The translations under genes were made by a program, and so were the position numbers. Shown here one piece after another: positions 51,505-59,196 of a stretch of 64,000 bases of DNA (position 1 is the first letter of the stretch; every line of letters starts with the position of its first letter). Origin of the DNA: Dorea_D hominis (GTDB lineage Bacteria > Bacillota > Clostridia > Lachnospirales > Lachnospiraceae); NCBI RefSeq assembly GCF_014287705.1, contig NZ_JACOOY010000019.1:3924-67923 (forward strand), given 5' to 3'. A model generated the notes under the pieces. That model searched no databases, was not told where the DNA came from, and was given only the letters and a program-made list of their open reading frames with translations.

Positions 51505-52218
51505 TTACTGGTTCTTGTTGACAATTCTTGTCTCATACTCTCCTGTTTCGATATCAATATAACGTACAAATAAAGATACTTTATTGTCTTCATTCAGGCT
51601 GCTCCACAGAAGCTCTGTAAATGCATCGATTCCATCCGGGATCTGAACAAGCTTCGGCTCTCCCTCAAAGCTTGGCAGTGGATTGGCATCATGCTGGTAT
51701 GTATGAATGAAATGTCCTTCTCCTGCTGCCGGATTCTCATATGCAAATGTATAGCGGTTACATCCGGAAGGATCACCATTATTACTCTTAAGAATAGACA
51801 TGGCATAGTTGTATTTTCCATTCTCAATATGCATAATACCGGAAATACGTGGTGTATAGTTCGGTCCGTCCGGTTCAAATTCACGGCTTCTCAATGACTG
51901 TTCGAATGTCATCTGCTTATCCATACCTTCATAGATCGTATCGGTCTGATCTCCGTTTGTAACGATCGTCTTATTCCCCAGTACACGAACCGGTGCATAG
52001 ATGATCAGGCTCGGATCTGTCAGTTTCGCCGGATCAAATGCCTGCGTACGGATTCCCTGTCCGTCTTCTACAAACACACGGTTCCGGCTGTTCTCACTTC
52101 TTCCCATAATAAAATAGGCAGTTACAGCTTTACTTCCGTCTGCACTTCTGCCTATAACGATACCTCTTCCTGGATAGGAATTTTCTTTCAGTTCTTTTTC
52201 AATTGCTAACATTTCCAT
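51505..52218 (-). CDS. IMP cyclohydrolase, PurO-like
   Basis: A 237-residue protein resembling the archaeal-type IMP cyclohydrolase (PurO), which closes FAICAR to IMP. The matching region is YPGRGIVIGRSADGSKAVTA, then YFIMGRSENSRNRVFVEDG, plus DPSLIIYAPVRVLGN and GPNYTPRISGIMH. Its place directly before the stand-alone AICAR formyltransferase fits the missing half-reaction. The ATG at 52218 has AAGGAG ten bases upstream; the frame extends further without support. Confidence 0.88.
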   Translation of the reverse strand: MEMLAIEKELKENSYPGRGIVIGRSADGSKAVTAYFIMGRSENSRNRVFVEDGQGIRTQAFDPAKLTDPSLIIYAPVRVLGNKTIVTNGDQTDTIYEGMDKQMTFEQSLRSREFEPDGPNYTPRISGIMHIENGKYNYAMSILKSNNGDPSGCNRYTFAYENPAAGEGHFIHTYQHDANPLPSFEGEPKLVQIPDGIDAFTELLWSSLNEDNKVSLFVRYIDIETGEYETRIVNKNQ

Positions 52219-52262
52219 AAGAATACGTCTCCTTCTTCTGATTGGTTTTAAGCTGTGCATTC

Positions 52263-52291
52263 ATTATATAAGAAATCTGGAATTGATACAA
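52263..52291 (-). promoter_or_regulatory. Promoter for the cyclohydrolase-purH pair
   Basis: On the minus strand TTGTAT (52291-52286), 17 bases, TATAAT (52268-52263), 45 bases before the start codon. No riboswitch is visible. Confidence 0.6.
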
Positions 52292-52462
52292 GTGTCAACA
52301 ACCGAACTCTTTCTTTTGTTTGCTCTGAAAAACATTAATTTTGTTAAGATTATATTACAATTTTATTACATTTTTATGCAATTTTTATCTTGTACGCAGA
52401 AATAAAAAAGAGTAAAATAAATGCGGTTTTAAAATCTATTCGCTAATCCAGGAGCAGATATT

Positions 52463-53578
52463 ATGGAATCAAAGAACAGACAAAGAGATTATTTATTCGA
52501 TAACTACAAAGTATTATTGATCATTCTGGTCATCATCGGACATTTTACCGAGCCATCCTATCGCAATAATGATTTTTTATATACTTTAAAATGGCTGATT
52601 GTGTCCTTTCATATGCCGGCATTCATTTTCATATCCGGCTATTTTTCCAAACGTGAACTGACTTTTGCAAAATTATTTCAAAAACTGGTTATTCCGTATT
52701 TGATTTATGAATTTATATATTATTTTTTCTATATTTATGTACTTCATAAAGAAACCAGCTTATATCTGTTATATCCGAAGTTCTCCCTTTGGTATATTTT
52801 GGCTTTATTTGCATGGAGAGCTGTCACACCGTATTTCAAAAAGCTTCCATACTATATGTTGCTTTCTGTCGGACTTGGGCTCTTGATCGGATGCAGTGAT
52901 ATGGCTGACAATTTTTTAAGCCTGCCGAGGATTCTTGTATTTTATCCATTTTTCCTCGCCGGAACTATATTTTCCAGAGATACTCTGAATACTCTCCGCA
53001 CAAGAAAATGCCAGCTCTTTTCCGCATGTGTTATTGCAACATTTATTCTTTATTTGATTTTAGATGAAACACACACAGAATATTCGCCGAAAATTTTTTA
53101 TGGCAGATACAATTATGATTTCTTAGGACAGACAAACGCCGAAGGAATCTTCTGCCGGTTATTCTGTTATGCAGTAAGCTTCATTCTTACATTTGCTATT
53201 TTTAGTCTTATCACAGACCGCCAGAATCTGCTTTCCTATATTGGAAGCCGGACAATGGCAATTTATCTGTTTCATGGACTGACCTATTCTTATCTGAAAG
53301 AATGTACAACACTGCTGGATCATGTGGATACTCTGACAGAATCTCTCATTCTGCTCTTCTTCTGTACGGCTCTGGCACTGCTGTTTTCTGCATTGCCATT
53401 CAGCAGACTGACCGGCTTGGTTTCCAATCTTCCTGCAGTACTTAAACTTTCCATACAACAGTTGGCTTTCCCGTTCCGTTTTCTTCCTGTGCATTATCTG
53501 GAAGTTTCCAATCCGGCACTGGAACCTGGAACGCTGCAGTTGTTTAGCTGTACCCTTTCCACTAACAGAGCAGATTAA
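52463..53578 (+). CDS. Membrane acyltransferase family 3 (OafA/YrhL-like)
   Basis: A 371-residue protein with about ten membrane helices. The first helix is followed by the family His in VIIGHFTEPSYRN, then FHMPAFIFISGYFSKRE, which is the acyltransferase_3 pattern also seen in the fucose O-acetylase group. These proteins acetylate sugars of the surface. The last 55 residues are not membrane-like. It is monocistronic with an AGGAG site and its own terminator. Confidence 0.85.
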   Translation: MESKNRQRDYLFDNYKVLLIILVIIGHFTEPSYRNNDFLYTLKWLIVSFHMPAFIFISGYFSKRELTFAKLFQKLVIPYLIYEFIYYFFYIYVLHKETSLYLLYPKFSLWYILALFAWRAVTPYFKKLPYYMLLSVGLGLLIGCSDMADNFLSLPRILVFYPFFLAGTIFSRDTLNTLRTRKCQLFSACVIATFILYLILDETHTEYSPKIFYGRYNYDFLGQTNAEGIFCRLFCYAVSFILTFAIFSLITDRQNLLSYIGSRTMAIYLFHGLTYSYLKECTTLLDHVDTLTESLILLFFCTALALLFSALPFSRLTGLVSNLPAVLKLSIQQLAFPFRFLPVHYLEVSNPALEPGTLQLFSCTLSTNRAD

Positions 53579-53623
53579 AGACTTTCCTTCATTAGCGACG
53601 TACGCTGCCTGCCCCACTCATAT

Positions 53624-53660
53624 AAAAAGAAGACCTCTGTACTTCAGAAGTCTTCTTTTT
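53624..53660. terminator. Bidirectional terminator
   Basis: AAAAAGAAGAC (53624-53634) pairs with GTCTTCTTTTT (53650-53660). It serves the convergent acyltransferase and DUF3841 genes. Confidence 0.85.
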
Positions 53661-53690
53661 ATGGTGATGACGTATATTGTCTTTATACCT

Positions 53691-54302
53691 TTATCCTTCA
53701 ATCAGATCTGTATCATCCGGAATCTCCTCTCCCGGATGAACGATTTTACGCACCCACTCTTTTCTGATTTCCCAGATATTGCCACAAACATTGAAGATCG
53801 TCCATTTATCAATCCGAAATGCTCTCTTCCAACTCTCCCGAATCTTTGCAACTTCTTCCGGATACATTCCTTTATAACGTCCTTCAAAGAATTCAAAACT
53901 GTTGCTTACTCCGATCTCTTTCAGATGCTTCTTATAGGCCGCCGCATCTTTATCATTATTCGGCAGGTATATGCGGTTCAGTACATAATCCCATTTCACA
54001 TCGTCAAAATAAATAACCTTATCTTCCGGTACTTCCAGTACATACACGACGGTTCCCGGAATCGGTTTTAAACAGTTATCTTTGCTGATGGAACACCAGA
54101 TCGGTGCATGCACATCTTCCGGCTTTGGAAGCATCTTCGCTGCTTCTTTTGTAAACCAGTCATAACTTTCCATAAAGAGTGGAGCAATATCTCCAAAATG
54201 CATCTCTACATATGCGCGGTGGTTGATAATTCTTCCATCCCGCTCAAGCTGCCTGAGTGTCTTATCGTTCTGTCTGGTATACAGTCTTATCATCTTCCCC
54301 AT
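53691..54302 (-). CDS. DUF3841 family protein
   Basis: A 203-residue soluble protein. It starts MGKMIRLYTRQNDKTLRQLE, with SYDWFTKEAAKMLPKP and APIWCSISKDNCL later, matching from memory the DUF3841 family, whose function is unknown. GGAGG precedes the ATG. It is transcribed alone. Confidence 0.75.
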   Translation of the reverse strand: MGKMIRLYTRQNDKTLRQLERDGRIINHRAYVEMHFGDIAPLFMESYDWFTKEAAKMLPKPEDVHAPIWCSISKDNCLKPIPGTVVYVLEVPEDKVIYFDDVKWDYVLNRIYLPNNDKDAAAYKKHLKEIGVSNSFEFFEGRYKGMYPEEVAKIRESWKRAFRIDKWTIFNVCGNIWEIRKEWVRKIVHPGEEIPDDTDLIEG

Positions 54303-54393
54303 GACATTTCCTCCTTATCCGTCTGCAGATCACTTTATCCGCTCTTTCCTCTGGTTTTATTATAAAGCGTCAAGATAGAAATGTCATTTTCTT

Positions 54394-54759
54394 TTAGGAA
54401 AATTTTAATCCGTCCGGTTCATAACCGCTCTGCCAAATCGTGCTCATAATCTCATCTTCCGGCATTTTTTCCTTCATATGTATAACTGCCTGCGCTTTCG
54501 CAAGATCTACGACTGCATAAACACCTTCTTTTTCGTTAAATGCATTCTCAACTCTCTTTTTGCAATTAGAACAGGTCATTCCACTGACTCCGACTGTACA
54601 TGTGTACGGATAATGTGACACATTCTTATCTTTAACCTTAACCTTCTTCACATTATCTCCGCCACCGCCGCAACAGCCGTGTGCTGTTCGATTTATCATA
54701 CTTCTGATTCCGACTATACAAATTACAACCAGAATCAGACAAATTACGATTGTTGCCAT
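54394..54759 (-). CDS. Membrane-anchored HMA metal-binding protein
   Basis: A 121-residue protein. Residues 2-20 are a membrane helix and are followed by a Cys/Gly patch (HGCCGGGGDN), like a FeoB-associated Cys-rich peptide. Residues 50-121 form a heavy-metal-associated domain with the metal motif GMTCSNCKKRVE. The two parts look like a fusion. It is the last gene of the minus-strand run headed by the 45-residue peptide and the Fur-type gene. Confidence 0.82.
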   Translation of the reverse strand: MATIVICLILVVICIVGIRSMINRTAHGCCGGGGDNVKKVKVKDKNVSHYPYTCTVGVSGMTCSNCKKRVENAFNEKEGVYAVVDLAKAQAVIHMKEKMPEDEIMSTIWQSGYEPDGLKFS

Positions 54760-54820
54760 TGCAATTCCTTCCCATTGTCTTTTTTCTATATTACTGTCTC
54801 TTCTGGATCTGCTATGACTC

Positions 54821-55264
54821 TTACATGCAAGACTGCATCTCTACACTGCGGATCTTCTGATCATTCACATAGCCATATGCTTTCAAGCCTGCCAAAATCA
54901 CGCGATTCCATGTCTTTGCTGAAAAATGCTTTACTGTATTATCATCAAATTCCACCGTACATGCATCTTCACGGTCACACTCTGCACCGCATGAGATCTT
55001 ATACATGTTCTTCCTGCTGATAGCTCCGATCTCTTCCAGCTTATTTACCATACGATAAACCGTAGCCGTTCCAATACCCGGGTCTACCTTGGATGCCCGA
55101 TAATAAATCTCTTTGCAGCAGGAACACTCTTCTTCCAGAATCACATCCAGAAGCATCCGTCTCTGTTTGGTGATTCTGCACCCTTCCTCTCTCAGCCGCT
55201 TGATGATCATATCTTTCTGCATCTTCGTTCTCTGATAATTCTGATTGGAATTTTCGTATGCCAT
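54821..55264 (-). CDS. Fur family metal regulator, Cys-rich variant
   Basis: A 147-residue regulator. The DNA-binding winged helix is clear (RITKQRRMLLDVILEEECSC, then GIGTATVYRMVNKLEEIGAI). The usual His-rich metal segment is altered: cysteines lie in SCGAECDREDACTVEF and the tail has Cys146, so metal binding may use thiolates. The ATG has GGGGAGG upstream. It lies 18 bases after the FeoB-associated peptide and is the likely reader of the Fur-like boxes at 55435 and 58896. Confidence 0.87.
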   Translation of the reverse strand: MAYENSNQNYQRTKMQKDMIIKRLREEGCRITKQRRMLLDVILEEECSCCKEIYYRASKVDPGIGTATVYRMVNKLEEIGAISRKNMYKISCGAECDREDACTVEFDDNTVKHFSAKTWNRVILAGLKAYGYVNDQKIRSVEMQSCM

Positions 55265-55282
55265 AGGTACCTTCCTCCCCGA

Positions 55283-55420
55283 TTAGTGACAATGTCCATT
55301 ACAATGTTTACAATCACATCCACACTGTAATGATTTTCCGTTCTTTTTATCTTTAACCATACTTCTGATAATCAGTCCAACAACTGCAAGTACTACTGCT
55401 CCGACAATAAAAGTTGCCAT
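55283..55420 (-). CDS. FeoB-associated Cys-rich membrane protein (45 residues)
   Basis: A tiny protein beginning MATFIVGAVVLAVVGLIIRS, a single membrane helix, and ending in a Cys/His-rich tail (QCGCDCKHCNGHCH). This is the usual form of the FeoB-associated peptides, thought to help ferrous iron uptake. AGGAGG precedes the ATG. It heads the run with the Fur-type and HMA genes, and its promoter carries iron-type boxes. Confidence 0.82.
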   Translation of the reverse strand: MATFIVGAVVLAVVGLIIRSMVKDKKNGKSLQCGCDCKHCNGHCH

Positions 55421-55434
55421 ATGATCGCCTCCTA

Positions 55435-55494
55435 AATGATAAGTATTTTCATTTTTATAATAGTTAGTATATGCTAACCATCATTGTCTGTCAA
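55435..55494 (-). promoter_or_regulatory. Iron-type promoter A with DtxR-like and Fur-like boxes
   Basis: On the minus strand TTGACA (55494-55489), 17 bases, TATACT (55471-55466). The dyad TTAG-TATATG-CTAA (55464-55477, extended to GTTAG/CTAAC) overlaps the -10 box. Just downstream, 55435-55453 reads AATGATAAGTATTTTCATT, a Fur-like dyad. The layout is the same as at 58896-58954. Confidence 0.65.
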
Positions 55495-55541
55495 TATCAT
55501 TATTGAATATTTTTTATCATTTTCTGATAATTATTGTTTCG

Positions 55542-55570
55542 TTGCTGACACTTTATTTCTGTGCTATAAT
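55542..55570 (+). promoter_or_regulatory. Promoter for the DtxR-type gene
   Basis: TTGCTG (55542-55547), 17 bases, TATAAT (55565-55570), about 50 bases before the TTG start codon. Confidence 0.55.
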
Positions 55571-55621
55571 GAATTTAAATGTTGGAAACAAAAGATTTCA
55601 TATGAAAAGAGGTGATCTGTA

Positions 55622-55987
55622 TTGGTTATAAGGGAATCTGCCGAAGACTATCTGGAAACGATCCTCGTTCTTCAAAACCGTCTTGGCAATGTACGCTCGA
55701 TCGACATTGCCCAGGAGTTATCCTACTCAAAGCCAAGCGTCAGCGTCGCTATGAAGAATCTGCGTGCTGACAATTACATTAAAGTAGACGAGAACGGACA
55801 TATCCATCTGACAGGAAGTGGTCTGGAGATTGCAAACAAGATTTATGAACGTCATACTTTCCTTACCGGCTGGCTAACATCCATCGGTGTCGATGCCGAC
55901 ATTGCTGTTGAAGATGCCTGCCGTATTGAACATGTAATAAGCGGACAAAGTTTTGAAGCGATTAAAAAATACATTGCAGAGCGTTAA
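55622..55987 (+). CDS. DtxR/MntR family metal-dependent regulator
   Basis: A 121-residue iron- or manganese-dependent repressor. The helix-turn-helix is VRSIDIAQELSYSKPSVSVA followed by MKNLRADNYIKVDENGHI; the metal-binding dimer part (IYERHTFLTGWLTSIGVDAD, then EDACRIEHVISGQSFEAI) holds the expected His, Glu and Cys ligands. There is no SH3-like tail, as in MntR. The start is TTG with GAGGTGAT upstream. It lies between the two iron operons and is the likely reader of the TTAG-N6-CTAA boxes. Confidence 0.9.
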   Translation: MVIRESAEDYLETILVLQNRLGNVRSIDIAQELSYSKPSVSVAMKNLRADNYIKVDENGHIHLTGSGLEIANKIYERHTFLTGWLTSIGVDADIAVEDACRIEHVISGQSFEAIKKYIAER

Positions 55988-56002
55988 AATAATGCGTTCG
56001 TC

Positions 56003-56031
56003 AAATGTTGCCATGCAAGCATGACACATTT
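56003..56031. repeat. Short hairpin downstream of the DtxR gene
   Basis: AAATGT/ACATTT flank CATGC-AA-GCATG. It lies between the DtxR stop and the shared terminator. Nothing links it to a known element. Confidence 0.4.
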
Positions 56032-56046
56032 CTCCGTCGCACTAAT

Positions 56047-56083
56047 AAAAAGCAGTTGACTCACTTAGAATCAACTGCTTTTT
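56047..56083. terminator. Bidirectional terminator after feoB and the DtxR gene
   Basis: A 13-bp perfect stem, AAAAAGCAGTTGA (56047-56059) with TCAACTGCTTTTT (56071-56083), followed by more T on the plus strand. Confidence 0.88.
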
Positions 56084-56106
56084 TTAGACGTATGTATACC
56101 TATGGC

Positions 56107-58290
56107 TTATTTTGCTTTTGCTGTAGTCTTGATATTAACATTTAAAGTCTGGCTCTCTTTGTATGGACGGAAGAGCATGTATAAGAATCCGATCACAATC
56201 AGGATTGCTACTACTACACCGATTCCGAATCCACCGCCTGTTGCCAGGGTACCGAACTGATAAATACACAGAGATACAAGATAAGCAAGGATACACTGGT
56301 ATCCGATTGCAAACCAGAACCATTTAATGTTGTTCATCTCTCTCTTAATAGCTCCCATTGCTGCGAAGCAAGGTGCACACAGAAGGTTGAATACGAGGAA
56401 GGAATAAGCTGCAATCTGAGTCATGCTGCTTGCAAGTGTTCCCCAGATTTCTTTTCCGTCTTCTGCAACTTCTGCAAATCCGAATAACTGTCCGAATGTA
56501 CCTACTACGTTCTCTTTTGCTACAAGACCTGTGATAGCTGCAACTGCCATTTTCCAGTTACCCCATCCAAGTGGTGCGAAGATCCATGCAATCAGGTTTC
56601 CGATCTTAGCAAGAACACACTGAGCCTGGGCTGCTTCCATTGCTGCTCCTTCAAGTCCGTCAAAGTTCAACATTCCAAAGTGTCCGTTTGTCCATCCGAA
56701 GTTCAATAAGAACCAAACAACGATAGTTGAAAGTGTGATGATCGTACCAGCTTTTTTGATGAAAGACCATCCACGCTCCCACATACTTCTTAATACATTT
56801 CCTGCTGTAGGCATATGATAAGCAGGCAGCTCCATTACGAACGGTGCCGGCTCACCGGCAAACATTTTTGTCTTCTTCAGCATGATACCTGAACAGATAA
56901 TTGCAGCGATTCCTACAAAATATGCACTTGGTGCAACCCATGAAGCATTTCTGAACAGCGCACCTGCGATCAGGGCAATGATCGGAAGTTTAGCTCCACA
57001 TGGGATAAATGTTGTTGTCATAATTGTCATCTTACGGTCTCTGTCGTTCTCAATTGTACGAGAAGCCATTACTCCAGGGACTCCACATCCTGTACCGATC
57101 AGTATCGGGATGAAAGATTTTCCGGAAAGACCGAATTTGCGGAAGATTCTGTCCATGATAAATGCAACACGTGCCATGTATCCACAAGACTCTAAGATTG
57201 CAAGGAAGAAAAACAGAACTAACATCTGCGGTACGAAACCAAGTACGGCACCGACACCGGAAATGATACCGTCAACGATAAGACCCGTTAACCAGTCTGC
57301 GCAGCCAATTCCTTCAAAGAAACTCTGTGCTGCCGGAATGATCCACTCACCAAACAGTGTATCATTTGTCCAGTCTGTTAAAATTCCACCAAGTGTTGAA
57401 ATAGATACATAATATACTGCATACATGATGACTGCGAAGATTGGAAGCGCAAGCCATCTGTTTGTAACGATACGGTCAATTTTATCAGATGTTGTAAGCT
57501 TCTCACCTTTTTTCGCTTTTGTAACACACTCTCCGATAATAGAAGAAATGTATACATATCTCTCATTTGTGATGATACTTTCTGTATCGTCATCAAATGC
57601 ATCTTCCAGTTCTTTAATTTCAGAAGAAACATCAACTGTCTGTTTCATCTGTGTCTGAATCTTGTCATCCTTCTCCAGAAGTTTGATTGCAAAGAATCTC
57701 TTCTGATCATCAGATACGATTCCTGAAAGCTTTCCTTCAACCTGCTCGATCACACTCTCAGCTTTTGTTGAAAATTCGTGAACCGGTGCCCCTGCACTCT
57801 TCTGGTTAGCAAGTTTAACAGCTTGCTCTGCTGCTGCTTTGATTCCTGTTCCCTTTAATGCAGAAATCTCAACTACATCGCATCCAAGTTTTTCTTTTAA
57901 TTTGTCAAGATGGATTTTATCTCCTGTCTTAGCAAGAATGTCCATCATGTTGATTGCCATAACAACCGGGATTCCCAGTTCCATGATCTGTGTAGACAGA
58001 TATAAGTTTCTCTCAATATTTGTACCATCTACAATATTGATGATCGCATCCGGTCTCTCACCGATCAGATAGTTCCTTGCTACGACTTCCTCCAGTGTAT
58101 ATGGAGATAATGAATAAATACCCGGTAAGTCCATGATTACAACATCTTTATGTCCTTTTAACTTACCTTCCTTTTTCTCTACTGTAACTCCCGGCCAGTT
58201 ACCAACAAACTGATTGGAACCAGTCAGTGCGTTAAATAATGTTGTCTTACCGCTATTCGGATTACCTGCAAGCGCAATTTTTACTGACAT
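56107..58290 (-). CDS. feoB: Ferrous iron transport protein B
   Basis: A 727-residue inner-membrane Fe(II) transporter. The N-terminal G domain has GNPNSGKTTLFNALTG, VEKKEGKLKG, DLPGIYSLS and a later NMMD. A helical spacer follows, then gate motifs GTGCGVPGVMASRTIENDRD and a second half with LCAPCFAAMGAIKREM. About ten membrane helices span residues 275-715. GGAG lies before the ATG. It is downstream of two feoA genes. Confidence 0.97.
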   Translation of the reverse strand: MSVKIALAGNPNSGKTTLFNALTGSNQFVGNWPGVTVEKKEGKLKGHKDVVIMDLPGIYSLSPYTLEEVVARNYLIGERPDAIINIVDGTNIERNLYLSTQIMELGIPVVMAINMMDILAKTGDKIHLDKLKEKLGCDVVEISALKGTGIKAAAEQAVKLANQKSAGAPVHEFSTKAESVIEQVEGKLSGIVSDDQKRFFAIKLLEKDDKIQTQMKQTVDVSSEIKELEDAFDDDTESIITNERYVYISSIIGECVTKAKKGEKLTTSDKIDRIVTNRWLALPIFAVIMYAVYYVSISTLGGILTDWTNDTLFGEWIIPAAQSFFEGIGCADWLTGLIVDGIISGVGAVLGFVPQMLVLFFFLAILESCGYMARVAFIMDRIFRKFGLSGKSFIPILIGTGCGVPGVMASRTIENDRDRKMTIMTTTFIPCGAKLPIIALIAGALFRNASWVAPSAYFVGIAAIICSGIMLKKTKMFAGEPAPFVMELPAYHMPTAGNVLRSMWERGWSFIKKAGTIITLSTIVVWFLLNFGWTNGHFGMLNFDGLEGAAMEAAQAQCVLAKIGNLIAWIFAPLGWGNWKMAVAAITGLVAKENVVGTFGQLFGFAEVAEDGKEIWGTLASSMTQIAAYSFLVFNLLCAPCFAAMGAIKREMNNIKWFWFAIGYQCILAYLVSLCIYQFGTLATGGGFGIGVVVAILIVIGFLYMLFRPYKESQTLNVNIKTTAKAK

Positions 58291-58339
58291 ATTTTTTCTC
58301 CTTCATTAATTATTGCTTTCTGCTTGTTTCGCCTGTCTT

Positions 58340-58355
58340 GTTAGCATCTGCTAAC
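58340..58355 (-). promoter_or_regulatory. DtxR-like palindrome B before feoB
   Basis: GTTAGCA-TC-TGCTAAC is a perfect 16-base dyad with the same TTAG-N6-CTAA spacing as sites A and C. It lies in the 79-bp gap between feoA and feoB. No -35 box fits, so it may act as an internal operator or an RNA hairpin. Confidence 0.5.
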
Positions 58356-58369
58356 TACTGGTTAAAAAT

Positions 58370-58591
58370 TTATTCTACCTCAATCATTTCGGCATCTACT
58401 TTCCTTAAGGACAGTTCATATCCTCTTACAGTTACCTCGACCGGATCACCAAGCGGTGCTACTTTTCTTACAAAGATCTCAACACCTTTTGTAATACCCA
58501 TGTCCATGATTCTTCTTTTTACCGGACCAGTACCAGTAAGCTTTGCAACTTTGACAGTCTTCCCAACGGCTACATCTTTCAGAGTTTTCAT
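58370..58591 (-). CDS. feoA: FeoA family protein (downstream copy)
   Basis: A 73-residue SH3-like protein (MKTLKDVAVGKTVKVAKLTG, RRIMDMGITKGVEIFVRKVA) that works with FeoB at its cytosolic side. The ATG at 58591 has GAAGGG upstream and gives the normal FeoA beginning; an upstream ATG at 58612 has a weaker site. It lies between the first feoA and feoB. Confidence 0.9.
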   Translation of the reverse strand: MKTLKDVAVGKTVKVAKLTGTGPVKRRIMDMGITKGVEIFVRKVAPLGDPVEVTVRGYELSLRKVDAEMIEVE

Positions 58592-58659
58592 TCCCTTAAT
58601 CCCTTCTTTCATACCTTTATTGTTATCTTTTTATGTTCCTTCGGAACGAGCTTCATGGA

Positions 58660-58872
58660 TTATACCATGATTTTATTTGCCATATCTTTACCGAGGGCAA
58701 CTCTGGAATCTTTCACATTAATGATCAGATTACCTCCGACTTCCGACACGACCGTTACAATACCTCCGACTACAAATCCAAGGTTTTCCAAAAACCGGCG
58801 TGTCTCTTCTTTTCCACCAATTTTTTTAATTGTACATTCTTCACCTGGTTTTACCATTGCTAACGGCATCAT
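58660..58872 (-). CDS. feoA: FeoA family protein (upstream copy)
   Basis: A 70-residue SH3-like protein (MVKPGEECTIKKIGGKEETR, RFLENLGFVVGGIVTVVSEV, DSRVALGKDMANKIMV). It heads feoA-feoA-feoB and differs strongly from the second copy, so the two are probably not redundant. AAGGGG precedes the ATG. Confidence 0.9.
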   Translation of the reverse strand: MMPLAMVKPGEECTIKKIGGKEETRRFLENLGFVVGGIVTVVSEVGGNLIINVKDSRVALGKDMANKIMV

Positions 58873-58895
58873 CTTACCCCTTCCTTCTACATATT

Positions 58896-58954
58896 AATGA
58901 TAAACGTTTTCATTTTACTTTAGTTAGTTTATGCTAATTTATCTTTTCTGTCAA
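58896..58954 (-). promoter_or_regulatory. Iron-type promoter C for feoAAB
   Basis: On the minus strand TTGACA (58954-58949), 17 bases, TAAACT (58931-58926). The dyad TTAG-TTTATG-CTAA (58924-58937) overlaps the -10 box. A Fur-like box AATGATAAACGTTTTCATT (58896-58914) lies just downstream. It shares 16 of 19 box bases with promoter A. Confidence 0.7.
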
Positions 58955-59124
58955 TATTTTTATTGATTATATTTTCTCAATAGCCGTGTCATCTATCAAT
59001 GTCATTATAACTTAATCATGCAAAAGCCAAAGAATTTTCAACATTTTCTGGATGTTACATCAAAATCAGAAATCTGCCGCCGCAGTTTTTTCTTGGTACT
59101 ATGGCATTTTTAATAAAAAAAAGC

Positions 59125-59150
59125 GATAACACAAGAACATTTGTGTTATC
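59125..59150. terminator. Terminator after the CPC-type ATPase
   Basis: GATAACACAA (59125-59134) pairs perfectly with TTGTGTTATC (59141-59150). On the minus strand a long T-run follows. Confidence 0.85.
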
Positions 59151-59196
59151 ACTTCTTTTTTATTATACGATTTTATACTTATATTTGAAGCGAGTA

